Below, piece by piece: positions 16,788-24,769 of a stretch of 56,982 bases of DNA. Made by a program: the position numbers and the translations under genes. The notes under the pieces were generated by a model, which saw nothing but the letters and a program-made list of their open reading frames with translations, was not told the origin of the DNA and did no database searches. Numbering within the stretch: position 1 is the stretch's first letter; each line of letters opens with the position of its first letter. The stretch is from CAZVYN01 sp964631125 (GTDB taxonomy: Bacteria; Eisenbacteria; RBG-16-71-46; CAIMUX01): positions 1 to 56,982 of the forward strand of contig CAZVYN010000016.1 of assembly GCA_964631125.1 (NCBI GenBank), in the 5' to 3' direction.

Positions 16788-18704
16788 TCAGTCGAGCACG
16801 AACTCCTTCCGCCAATCGCCGGACTCGTTCCACTCCGGCTGTTCGCTCTTGTGCAGGACGAAGTCGTTCAAGACGAGCACGTCGATGTGGGTGCGCATGA
16901 AGCAGCGGTAGGCGTCGAGCGGACTCTCGACGATCGGTTCGCCGCGGACGTTGAACGATGTGTTGATGATGACGGGGCAGCCGGTGCGCACTCCGACCGC
17001 TTCGATCAGCGCGTGGTAGCGCGGGTTGTCGCGTCGGGACACCGTCTGGAGTCGCGCCGAGTAGTCGACGTGCGTGATGGCGGGGATCTTCGACCGGACC
17101 ACCTTGAGCTTCTCGATCCCCCAGAGCGCGTCGGCCCCGGCCGGTTCGGGGAGCCGATGCTCCGCTCGGACATCCGCGGTCAACAACATATAGGGGCTGG
17201 GTCGGTCGATCTCGAACCAGTCCGAGACCGCTTCTTCGATCACGCTGGGCGCGAAGGGCCGGAAGGACTCGCGGAACTTGATCTTCAGATTCATCACACT
17301 CTGCATCTCCGACGAACGGGCGTCGCCGATGATCGAACGGTTGCCGAGCGCGCGCGGGCCGAACTCCATCCGTCCCTGGAACCACCCGATAACCTTCTCC
17401 GATGCGATCAGATCGGCCGAGGTCTCGATCAGTTCACGCTCCGCGAAGCGATGGAACGGCGCCTTGATCTGCCGCAGCAACGCTTCGATCTCTTCGTTCG
17501 TGTGGGCAGGGCCGAGGTAGGAGCCCTGCTGACGATCGAGACCGCGGCCGTCCGCGTCCCACTCGTCGGTGGATGCGGTTTCGGTGACCAACGAGCCGCG
17601 CCTGGGGGGCGCCAGGCGCGGGTGGCCCAAGTGGTGGTGCCAAGCGACGAGCGCCGCGCCGAGCGCGCCGCCCGCGTCGCCGGCCGCCGGCTGGATCCAG
17701 ATGTCGTCGAAGATCCGCTCGCGCAAGATCCGCCCGTTCGCCACGCAGTTGAGCGCGACGCCGCCGGCCAACACGAGATGTTTCTGACCGGTCGCCTTGC
17801 GCACGTGGCGCGCCATGGCCACCATCGCCAGTTCGGTCACGACCTGGACCGACGCGGCGAGATCCATCTCCTTCTGCGTCAGATGGGTCTCCGGCTCACG
17901 CGGCGGCCCGCCGAAGAGCGACGCGAACTTCGAGTTCGTCATGGTGAGACCCTGGCAGTAGTTGAAGTACTCCATGTTCAGTCGATACGAACCATCCTCG
18001 CGCAGATCGATCAGATGCTCGAGGATGACATCGACGTACTTGGGATCGCCGTACGGCGCGAGTCCCATCACCTTGTACTCGCCGGAGTTCACCTTGAACC
18101 CGGTGTAGTAGGTGAACGCGGAGTAGAGCATGCCGAGCGAGTGCGGGAAGCGGATCTCCGCCAGCAAGCTGACGCGGTTCTCCCGTCCGATTCCATAGCT
18201 GGTCGTGGCCCATTCGCCGACCCCGTCAGCCGTCAGCGTGGCCGCTTCGCGAAAAGGGGATGGGAAGAACGCCGATGCGGCGTGCGACTCGTGGTGCTCG
18301 GGGTAGAGGATCTTCCCTTCGTACACCTCCGCCTTGCCGCCTTCCTTTTCAGGGGGGCGGATGACCAGCTCCTTGCGGATCAAATCGTCGAGGAAGAGCT
18401 TCTGCTTCAACCAGAGCGGCATCGCCGTCAGGAACGACCGGAAGCCGAATGGGGCGTACCCGAGGTAGGTCTCCAGCAGCCGTTCGAACTTCAGGAGCGG
18501 CTTGTCATAGAACGCGACCAGGTCCAGATCGGCGACCGAGATTCCGCCTTCTTTCAGGCAAGACGCGACGGCGCGTCGAGGGAACTCGGGGTCGTGCTTC
18601 TTGCGCGTGAAACGCTCTTCCTGCGCGGCGGCCACGATCACACCGTCCCGCAACAGGCAGGCCGCGCTGTCGTGGTAGAAGGCGGAGATTCCGAGGATGT
18701 TCAT
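16788..18704 (-). CDS. NodU/CmcH-type carbamoyltransferase
   Basis: The product has 638 residues, the normal family length. The N-terminal Kae1-like half begins MNILGISAFYHDSAACLL with the conserved H11-D12, has a second ATP/metal-site segment (YPEHHESHAASAFFPSPF), then LTADGVGEWATTS. The C-terminal half has GRMEFGPRALGNRSIIGDAR and INTSFNVRGEPIVESP, the carbamoyl-phosphate/ATP chemistry and acceptor parts. The enzyme makes carbamoyl-adenylate from carbamoyl phosphate and ATP and carbamoylates a hydroxyl on a sugar or small molecule. With SxtJ downstream and glycosyltransferases nearby, a polysaccharide or glycolipid acceptor is the likely substrate. The small DUF5989 protein often found between these two genes is absent. 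Confidence 0.94.
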   Translation of the reverse strand: MNILGISAFYHDSAACLLRDGVIVAAAQEERFTRKKHDPEFPRRAVASCLKEGGISVADLDLVAFYDKPLLKFERLLETYLGYAPFGFRSFLTAMPLWLKQKLFLDDLIRKELVIRPPEKEGGKAEVYEGKILYPEHHESHAASAFFPSPFREAATLTADGVGEWATTSYGIGRENRVSLLAEIRFPHSLGMLYSAFTYYTGFKVNSGEYKVMGLAPYGDPKYVDVILEHLIDLREDGSYRLNMEYFNYCQGLTMTNSKFASLFGGPPREPETHLTQKEMDLAASVQVVTELAMVAMARHVRKATGQKHLVLAGGVALNCVANGRILRERIFDDIWIQPAAGDAGGALGAALVAWHHHLGHPRLAPPRRGSLVTETASTDEWDADGRGLDRQQGSYLGPAHTNEEIEALLRQIKAPFHRFAERELIETSADLIASEKVIGWFQGRMEFGPRALGNRSIIGDARSSEMQSVMNLKIKFRESFRPFAPSVIEEAVSDWFEIDRPSPYMLLTADVRAEHRLPEPAGADALWGIEKLKVVRSKIPAITHVDYSARLQTVSRRDNPRYHALIEAVGVRTGCPVIINTSFNVRGEPIVESPLDAYRCFMRTHIDVLVLNDFVLHKSEQPEWNESGDWRKEFVLD

Positions 18705-18746
18705 GGGGCGGTCGACATGCTCCGAGGTAGGGAATAGCCGTCGATG

Positions 18747-19967
18747 CTAGCACGCCCGCAACCAGGCGAGGGCGTCCCGGATGGCGAGATCGAGCGGCGT
18801 GTTCGGCAGGTCGAGTTCCCGTCGCGCCCGGCGCATGTCCAGCGGCTGCGCGTGGCGCAGTATGCGCACGGCGCTGAGCGGTAGCGCCGGCCACGGTCTG
18901 CGTGCGAGCAGATTCCACGCTTCGGCGCCCCAGCCGGCGACCTCCAGCAGTCCCAGTGGGATCTGCCCGCGTGGCGGCGGGACCTGCGCCGCGCGCGCGA
19001 TGCGGGTAAACAGCTCCTGGATCGAGAGATTCTCTCCGCCCAGGATGTATCGTGCGCCGGTCCGCCCGACGGCGAGCGCTCGCGCGATCCCAACGGCGAC
19101 ATCGCGCGTTGCGACCGCATTGAGCACGCCGGGCACCCCAAAAGGGAGCCGCCGATGGGCGACCGCGAGCAGAAGCTGCCCGGTCGTCGGCGTCACATCC
19201 CAGGTATCGATGCAGAGCGTCGGGTTCACGATGACCAAGGGCAGCCCCTCGTTCGCGGCCCGGCGCGCCTCGTCTTCCATCTCGGCCTTCATCCGGAAGT
19301 AAGGGGAACGCTCGGTCGCCGGATCGAACCGGTCCGATTCGGACGCGAGCCTCGTTCCGGCGCCCAGGGGACGGCCGATCGTGGTCAGACTGCTGACGTA
19401 GACGATCCGTTTGAGCCCGGGCAGCCCGCGGACATCGGCCAGCGCCGGGTGGAGCGACGCGTCCAAGGCCCCTTCGAGCGCGGGCGGCACCAGATCGGGC
19501 GCCCGCACGGCGCGGCGGGCCGACTCGGCGCGCTCGGGTTGTTCCCGCGCCACGCGGGCCGCTCCCTCGGCCTGTTCCACCGCGATCTGGGGAGCGAGGC
19601 TGCGCGGGAGCCGCAGGAGCTCCTCGGGCACATGGGTCCGCGCCGTTTGGAGGAGCGTCCGCATGGAGGCCACGGCTTGGACGGTCTGTCTCGCCGCTTC
19701 GAAGTGACTCCGGGGATAGGGCGCAGCGGCGTGCACCAGCAGGTCGCAGCCGCGCAGCGCCAACTCGATCGAGGCTGGGTCCTCGAGGCTTCCGACGGCC
19801 CGCTCGACAACCAGACACTCGAGATTCCGCGCTGGACTGCCCGGTCGCACGAGCGCTCGGACCTGGACCCCTTGCGCCAAGAGCGCCCTCGTGGTGTGCG
19901 CGCCGATCATGCCGGACGCGCCCAAGACCAATGCGCGCAGTCCCATCAGCGGTTCGTCGAGCGCCAT
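18747..19967 (-). CDS. NAD-dependent epimerase/dehydratase, HpnA-like, with an internal insertion
   Basis: This is a short-chain dehydrogenase of the extended type with 406 residues. The Rossmann motif is GASGMIGAHTTRAL, followed by GCDLLVHAAAPYP, IVYVSSLTTIGRP and the active-site Y-F-R-M-K (the Y-x3-K pair) in SPYFRMKAEMEDEA. NPTLCIDTWDVTPTTGQLL resembles hopanoid-associated HpnA sugar epimerases. Between the LLQTAR helix and LKRIVYVSS lies about 75 extra residues rich in Ala, Arg, Glu and Pro that such enzymes normally lack. Two starts are possible (19967 and 19946); neither has a clear ribosome site. It lies 42 bp upstream of the carbamoyltransferase gene on the same strand, so it may join that operon. 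Confidence 0.85.
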   Translation of the reverse strand: MALDEPLMGLRALVLGASGMIGAHTTRALLAQGVQVRALVRPGSPARNLECLVVERAVGSLEDPASIELALRGCDLLVHAAAPYPRSHFEAARQTVQAVASMRTLLQTARTHVPEELLRLPRSLAPQIAVEQAEGAARVAREQPERAESARRAVRAPDLVPPALEGALDASLHPALADVRGLPGLKRIVYVSSLTTIGRPLGAGTRLASESDRFDPATERSPYFRMKAEMEDEARRAANEGLPLVIVNPTLCIDTWDVTPTTGQLLLAVAHRRLPFGVPGVLNAVATRDVAVGIARALAVGRTGARYILGGENLSIQELFTRIARAAQVPPPRGQIPLGLLEVAGWGAEAWNLLARRPWPALPLSAVRILRHAQPLDMRRARRELDLPNTPLDLAIRDALAWLRAC

Positions 19968-20086
19968 AGCGGGCAGGGTAAGGGAGGGAGCAGTTCCTCG
20001 CACGGCGAGATCCCTTGGATCGACCGGAGGGATCCGGGTCGGACGCGGGTACACTGCCGGCCAACGAATTCGAGAAAGGAACGCCC

Positions 20087-21025
20087 ATGTCGACCGTTCG
20101 GAGCTGGCTCCCCCTGATCGCCCTCGCCCTCGCCCTCGCGTGTCTCGCGAGCGTCCCATCGACCGTGAGCGCCGAGATCTGGCTCTGCCCGGTCTGCGAC
20201 GCTCGGGTCGAGCGCGCGGCCGGCGCCGCGACCCTGGATTGCACCGCCTGCGATCAGAGCTACGACGCGATCGACCTGTCGCCGGCCCTGCTCTACTGCA
20301 ACTCGCGGACACGGAATGTCGACATCCCGTGGGCGCTGCAGAGCCCCGATTGCGACATCTTCCGCGCCGACGGCGTACGCGCCGACGATGCCGACGGAGA
20401 GGTCTGGGCGCCCTGGAGCAAGGTTGCGTACTTCATCCCGCGCCAACGGATCTTGCGGCTGAATGATGGCCGCGAGTTCACCACCGGATACGCCAAGGGG
20501 GTCGATACCTGCGTGCAGCCGCCCAAGTTCGCGATCGAACTGGTCGACACGGTCCGGGTCCCCGGCCGTCCCCCGAGCTTGCGGAAGCTGCCGCTCGACG
20601 AAGACTTGGCGGCGCTCTTCTTCGTCGCCCAGACGCCGGAAGATCGCGAGGCCGCGCAGGTGCGGTTCGAGGCGGAGATCGAGGCGGGGAAGCATCCGCG
20701 GCTGCCGCGGACTCCGGCTCGTTTCGCGATGCCTGCCGCGATCGCCGTTCCGGCGGCCGCTTCGCAGGCCGGTTGGAAGGGTACGACCCTCCTCGACGTG
20801 CGGACGTACGACCGGGGCGGCATCCTGGAGGTGCGCGTCGTCGAGAAGAGCGGACATGACGAACTCGACCGTGAAGCGATGCGCGTCGCCCAGTCGTCCG
20901 GCTACCAGTCGGGTGGCGAGATGGGGGTGGCGGTGCCTTCGTGGATCCGGCTTCGCTTCACCTGGAAAGGCGCGACCGGCGAGGTCGCGGCCGAGCCTTC
21001 GCCGCTCGGGGTCTGGGGGAAGTGA
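20087..21025 (+). CDS. Exported protein with double CxxC zinc-ribbon-like motif and TonB-C-like domain
   Basis: The ATG at 20087 follows GAGAAAGGA and opens a signal peptide (MSTVRSWLPLIALALALAC, cleavage near VSA-E). The mature N-terminus has C-P-V-C and C-T-A-C separated by about 15 residues, like a zinc ribbon, which is unusual for an exported protein. The middle is unassigned. The last 90 residues (TTLLDVRTYDRGGILEVRVV, ELDREAMRVAQSSGYQS, VPSWIRLRFTWKG) resemble the TonB C-terminal energy-transduction fold. There are no TonB, ExbB or ExbD partners nearby. It is 312 residues long. Function is unknown; a periplasmic structural or sensing role is only a guess. Confidence 0.72.
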   Translation: MSTVRSWLPLIALALALACLASVPSTVSAEIWLCPVCDARVERAAGAATLDCTACDQSYDAIDLSPALLYCNSRTRNVDIPWALQSPDCDIFRADGVRADDADGEVWAPWSKVAYFIPRQRILRLNDGREFTTGYAKGVDTCVQPPKFAIELVDTVRVPGRPPSLRKLPLDEDLAALFFVAQTPEDREAAQVRFEAEIEAGKHPRLPRTPARFAMPAAIAVPAAASQAGWKGTTLLDVRTYDRGGILEVRVVEKSGHDELDREAMRVAQSSGYQSGGEMGVAVPSWIRLRFTWKGATGEVAAEPSPLGVWGK

Positions 21026-21027
21026 AG

Positions 21028-21218
21028 GGTTGTGGAACTTAGAACTGTGCTCGTGTGCGAGGCGATCGGTCGTGCCCAAGCCGACTAGGGGAGCAGAGAA
21101 GCTTGCGCCGACGCCGCCCAAGCGAATTTGACCTCGAGCCAGCTCGCGAACACGTTTCAAAACGTGTTCGCGAGTGCCGAGACGCTGCCGATTCAGCGCA
21201 GTTCTTGGTTCCACAACC
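21028..21218. repeat. MITE-like element with 23-bp inverted ends and a central 15-bp-arm palindrome
   Basis: The ends at 21028-21050 and 21196-21218 are inverted repeats matching at 20 of 23 positions (GGTTGTGGAAC, two differences, AGAACTG, one difference, GC). In the middle CTCGCGAACACGTTT at 21143-21157 is the exact inverse of 21160-21174. The element fills the gap between two convergent genes. A related palindrome with a similar right flank lies at 26823, also between convergent genes. There is no coding potential, no clear target duplication and no T-run. Confidence 0.55.
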
Positions 21219-21550
21219 TAGATCTTGCCGATGATGCTGGCGGTCGTGTCGTCCTGCTTCTTCTGAACGCTGGTGGCGAGCGTCTCCGCCTCGTTGTACG
21301 CGCTCATCAGCCGTTGGATCCCGAAGTTGCCGAGTCGATCCTTCTCTTCCAGGGCGACCGTCCGCGGTTGCAACAGGCTCAGGAACCGGGAAGGCGCCTG
21401 CGCGGGGGTGAACTCGACACGGTCGCGCCGGCGATCCTGGATCGCGAATCGCGAGAATGCGGACTTGGACCGCAACGATTCAGTGGTCGCTGCCGGCAGG
21501 GTCGCTGCCGCGCGAAAGGATCTCATTCCCTCGGACTTGTGGATCGTCAT
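21218..21550 (-). CDS. Small hypothetical protein with a strong ribosome site
   Basis: This is a 110-residue protein. AAGGAGG sits 7 bases before the ATG at 21550, one of the best ribosome sites in the window, which favours a real gene and this start over the longer frame from 21709. The protein begins MTIHKSEGMRSFRAAATLPA, is rich in Ser, Thr and Arg in its first half and has a mixed-charge second half (EKDRLGNFGIQRLMSAYNEA, ETLATSVQKKQDDTTASI). It has no membrane segment or cysteine motif. The stop codon lies at the end of the MITE-like repeat. I do not recognise the family. Confidence 0.5.
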   Translation of the reverse strand: MTIHKSEGMRSFRAAATLPAATTESLRSKSAFSRFAIQDRRRDRVEFTPAQAPSRFLSLLQPRTVALEEKDRLGNFGIQRLMSAYNEAETLATSVQKKQDDTTASIIGKI

Positions 21551-21732
21551 CTCGGGCCTCCTTGGATTCGGACGTGGTCGCTCGTGGTTGCTCGAGGTCG
21601 CTCTGACCTCACGCCCACTTATCGCCGAGTCGACTCCCGAAGTTGCTTCGTTGACGCAAGCCCTTCGAAGCGATACGGTTCCGGCTGCGGTGCCTCCGCT
21701 CCCCGACAAGGATGTCCGGGTGGCCGAGACCG

Positions 21733-21945
21733 GATCACCGGGATTGGATCACCGGGATTGGATCACCGGGATTGNNNNNNNNNNNNNNNNNNNNNNNNNN
21801 NNNNNNNNNNNNNNNNNNNNNNNNNNNNNNNNNNNNNNNNNNNNNNNNNNNNNNNNNNNNNNNNNNNNNNNNNNGGATCACCGGGATTGGATCACCGGGA
21901 TTGGATCACCGGGATTGAATCGCCGGGATTGAATCGCCGGGATTG
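21733..21945. repeat. 14-bp tandem repeat (GATCACCGGGATTG) interrupted by the assembly gap
   Basis: Three exact units lie at 21733-21774, three more at 21876-21917, and two variants (AATCGCCGGGATTG) at 21918-21945. The N run between them shows that the assembler could not span the array, so the true copy number is unknown. A 14-bp period is not a multiple of 3 and shifts the reading frame each time, so it is not coding. The array lies just upstream of the D,D-carboxypeptidase gene at 21980 and may affect its expression. Confidence 0.9.
21775..21874. other. Assembly gap (100 N)
   Basis: Exactly 100 undetermined bases, the conventional length for a gap of unknown size, placed inside the 14-bp tandem array. 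No gene content can be stated for it. Confidence 0.98.
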
Positions 21946-21979
21946 GGCCTGATCAACAAATTCGAGAGACGGGGTGGTG

Positions 21980-23317
21980 ATGCTCCAACGGCATGGACGC
22001 CGGCGGATGTCGAGCGCGCGCATTTCGCAGGCGCCGCTGGTCATCGCAGGCGCGGCGGTTCTCGTCGCCGGTCTCGTGATCACACTCTTCGTCGCTCCGC
22101 TCGCCTGTGGACGCAAGGCCGAGAGTTCGGACCGCGTGACGCGAGTTGCGGACGCGACAACAACGTCATCGTCAACGTCAACGTCATCGATTGCGGCGAG
22201 TGCGAGCGCCGATACCACCGCGGTGCTCCTGATCGCCGCGCAGCCGCTGAACATCCCGCTGATTCCGTGCGCCAGCGCGATTCTCATCGAGCCGTCGACC
22301 AACACGATCCTCTACGAACAGAACGCGCGTGCGCTGCGCGCGCCAGCCAGCATCGTCAAGATGACGCTGGAGATGGCGGTGCTCGATGAGATCGCGGCCG
22401 GGCGCTTCGCATTGACCGACTCGATTCACGTCTCGGCCTGGGCCAGCAGGATCGGCGGCTCGCAGGCCTACTTGGCCGAAGGTGAGGTGTTTTCCCTCGA
22501 AGATCTGTTGAAGGCGATCGTCGTGTCCTCGGCCAACGACGCCTGTGTCGCGGTGGCCGAGCACATCGCCGGCTCCGCGGACGGTTTCGTCTCGTTGATG
22601 AACCAGGAGGTCGAGCGGCTCGGGCTGACCGACACGCGCTACGTCAACGTCCACGGACTCGATGACAATCCCGCAACCGGCAACGTGACGACGGCCTACG
22701 ACATCGCGCAGGTCGGGCGCGAATTGATCCGCCATCCCCATGTGCTGGAGTGGTCCTCGATCGAGAAAGCGCCGTTCCGCGACGGCGCTTTCATCCTGGA
22801 GAACACGAACAAGTTGGTCGGCCGCTTCGAAGGGCTCGATGGGTTGAAGACCGGCTACACGGCCAAGGCCGGGTTCTGCCTCTGTGCGACCGCCGAGCGA
22901 CGCGATTTGAGGCTGATTTCTGTCGTCCTGGGGTGCGAAAGCAATCGCGATCGCTTCGCCGACACCGCAGAATTGCTCTCGGCGGGGTTCAACTCCTATT
23001 CCCGGGTGGACCTCGCCCGCAAAGGCGCCGATATCAAGGAGGAGCTTCCGATCGAGGGCGGAGAGCCCGAACTGATCCGACCGGTGGCCCCCCGAGATGT
23101 CGCTGCGCTCGTTTCGCGGATCGACGAGCGCCGGTTGGAGCGTCGGTTCGTGCCTCGTTCGAACCTCCGAGCGCCCCTGCGCGTCGGAGAAGAGGTCGGA
23201 AACGTCGAACTTTTCGTCGGAGACCGTGTCTTGGCCAGCTACGTGGTCGTATCGCCCACCGATGTTCGTAAGACCGGCCTCATGGCCTGGGTCAGCGGGC
23301 TGTTCTCACGCAATTGA
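21980..23317 (+). CDS. D-alanyl-D-alanine carboxypeptidase (PBP5/DacA family), first of a tandem pair
   Basis: This is a 445-residue serine peptidase of family S11. The three active-site motifs are present: S-I-V-K in APASIVKMTLEM, S-A-N in SSANDACVAVAEH, and K-T-G in GLDGLKTGYTAKAG. Such enzymes trim the terminal D-Ala from peptidoglycan stem peptides in the periplasm. The N-terminus has one membrane segment (LVIAGAAVLVAGLVITLFV) followed by a Ser/Thr-rich linker, suggesting an anchored enzyme. A PBP5-C-like domain follows the catalytic part. The ATG at 21980 was chosen; GTG codons at 21974 and 21977 and an ATG at 22007 are alternatives. It is followed 26 bp later by a paralogue. Confidence 0.92.
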   Translation: MLQRHGRRRMSSARISQAPLVIAGAAVLVAGLVITLFVAPLACGRKAESSDRVTRVADATTTSSSTSTSSIAASASADTTAVLLIAAQPLNIPLIPCASAILIEPSTNTILYEQNARALRAPASIVKMTLEMAVLDEIAAGRFALTDSIHVSAWASRIGGSQAYLAEGEVFSLEDLLKAIVVSSANDACVAVAEHIAGSADGFVSLMNQEVERLGLTDTRYVNVHGLDDNPATGNVTTAYDIAQVGRELIRHPHVLEWSSIEKAPFRDGAFILENTNKLVGRFEGLDGLKTGYTAKAGFCLCATAERRDLRLISVVLGCESNRDRFADTAELLSAGFNSYSRVDLARKGADIKEELPIEGGEPELIRPVAPRDVAALVSRIDERRLERRFVPRSNLRAPLRVGEEVGNVELFVGDRVLASYVVVSPTDVRKTGLMAWVSGLFSRN

Positions 23318-23343
23318 CCGCTCGCCCGGAGGGCTTCCCACAA

Positions 23344-24717
23344 ATGGCTGTACCTCGAACGAAATTTGTACCGACTTCGAGCGTCTGCCGGAGGCTCGGC
23401 CTCTCCGCCCGCGCTCTCCTCTCGCTCCTCGTGTTGCTCCCGTCGGTCGCACTCATCGACCAACTCTCGATTCGTGAGGTCCAAGGAGGCCCGTCTCTCG
23501 AAGGCACGACCAAGAAATCCACGACGGTCACCTCCGCGAAGAAGAGCACGCCGAAGGCGACCACCAAGAAGTCGACCACCAAGAAGTCGACCAAGAAGAG
23601 CACGAAGAAGAGCACCAAGAAGCAGACCTCCCGCGCGCCCGCCGGACCGCCGTACGCCGCGGCCATCGTGATCGACAACGAATCCGGCGCCGTCTTGTTC
23701 TCGAAGGAACCGGACGCGCTCCGCGCTCCCGCCAGCCTGACCAAGATGATGACCGAGCTGCTCGCGCTCGAGGCGCTGGTCCGTGGCGATGTGAACCTCG
23801 ACGATCGGGTCATCGTGCCGCGAGATGTCGTCGGCGTCGTCGGGTCGCGCATCCGCCTGATTCCCGGTGAAGAGCTCTCCTTCGAAGAGGTCCTGCGCGC
23901 CATGGTCATCGCATCGGCCAACGACGCGGCGGTCGTCGTGGCGCACCATGTCGCCGGTTCGCAGGAAGCGTTCGTCCGTCGGATGAACGAACGCGCCCGA
24001 GAAATGGGCCTGGCGGCGACGCGCTACGTCAATCCTCACGGACTCGATCCGAGCGACGGGGCCGGTTCGATCACTTCCGCTCGCGATCAATCGGTGTTGG
24101 CGCAGGTGCTCTTGAATCACGGTTCCGCGCTCGAACTCGCGTCGTGTGTGCAGGACACGATTCGCGGCGGACAGGTCGTGCGCAACACCAACCGTCTACT
24201 GCAGACCTTCGCCGGCATGGATGGACTCAAGACCGGCTACACCGGCCGCGCCGGCTACTGCCTCGCCTCGACCGCCAAGCGCGAAGACCTGCGTCTCGTC
24301 TCGGTGCTCTTGGGCGCGCCGAATAGCACCAAGCGATTCGGCGAGTCGGCTCGTCTGCTGGAGAACGCCTTCGCCAACTACCGCGTCGTGCGCGTCCTGG
24401 AGAAGGGTGAAGATCTCGGTCGCGCAATTTCCGTCGACGGAGGCAGTCCGTCGATGGTTCGGCTCGTGGCCGGCGGGGACGTCGGAGTCTGCGTGCCGAA
24501 CGACTCCAACAAGCCGATCCGTTTTCGCGTCGAAGTGCCCGAGAGCACCGACGCGCCGGTTCCGATCGGCTCGCCGCTCGGGCTGATCGAAGTCCTGGTC
24601 GGTGACAGCGTCGCGGTCCGTGCTCCCGCGGTCGCCGCGAATCAGTCGAGCCGCGGCGGATCGATGCTGCGCTACTTCGACTTCGGCCGATCGCCGGCCG
24701 AACCCGCAGCGCGCTAG
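23344..24717 (+). CDS. D-alanyl-D-alanine carboxypeptidase paralogue with Lys-rich linker
   Basis: This 457-residue S11 peptidase carries S-L-T-K in APASLTKMMTEL, S-A-N in ASANDAAVVVAHH and K-T-G in GLKTGYTGRAG. It resembles the gene before it closely enough to be a tandem duplicate. After an N-terminal membrane segment (LSARALLSLLVLLPSVALI) comes a low-complexity stretch of about 45 residues built from KKST, TKKS and SAKK units, then the catalytic domain. The linker is strongly basic, so it may bind anionic wall polymers, nucleic acid or lipid headgroups. The ATG at 23344 follows GGAGGG; the frame opens at 23314, which is less likely. It is probably co-transcribed with its neighbour. Confidence 0.92.
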   Translation: MAVPRTKFVPTSSVCRRLGLSARALLSLLVLLPSVALIDQLSIREVQGGPSLEGTTKKSTTVTSAKKSTPKATTKKSTTKKSTKKSTKKSTKKQTSRAPAGPPYAAAIVIDNESGAVLFSKEPDALRAPASLTKMMTELLALEALVRGDVNLDDRVIVPRDVVGVVGSRIRLIPGEELSFEEVLRAMVIASANDAAVVVAHHVAGSQEAFVRRMNERAREMGLAATRYVNPHGLDPSDGAGSITSARDQSVLAQVLLNHGSALELASCVQDTIRGGQVVRNTNRLLQTFAGMDGLKTGYTGRAGYCLASTAKREDLRLVSVLLGAPNSTKRFGESARLLENAFANYRVVRVLEKGEDLGRAISVDGGSPSMVRLVAGGDVGVCVPNDSNKPIRFRVEVPESTDAPVPIGSPLGLIEVLVGDSVAVRAPAVAANQSSRGGSMLRYFDFGRSPAEPAAR

Positions 24718-24769
24718 TTCGCGCAGTCCTCGGTTCGCCCAGCGGGCGTGCGCCCGTATGCTGCGCCCC

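Noticed and set aside
16764..18737. A 657-codon plus-strand frame over the carbamoyltransferase
   Set aside because: The minus strand encodes all conserved NodU-type motifs; the plus frame has no recognisable domain.
21733..21945. CRISPR array
   Set aside because: The 14-bp units abut without spacers and there are no cas genes; it is a plain tandem repeat.
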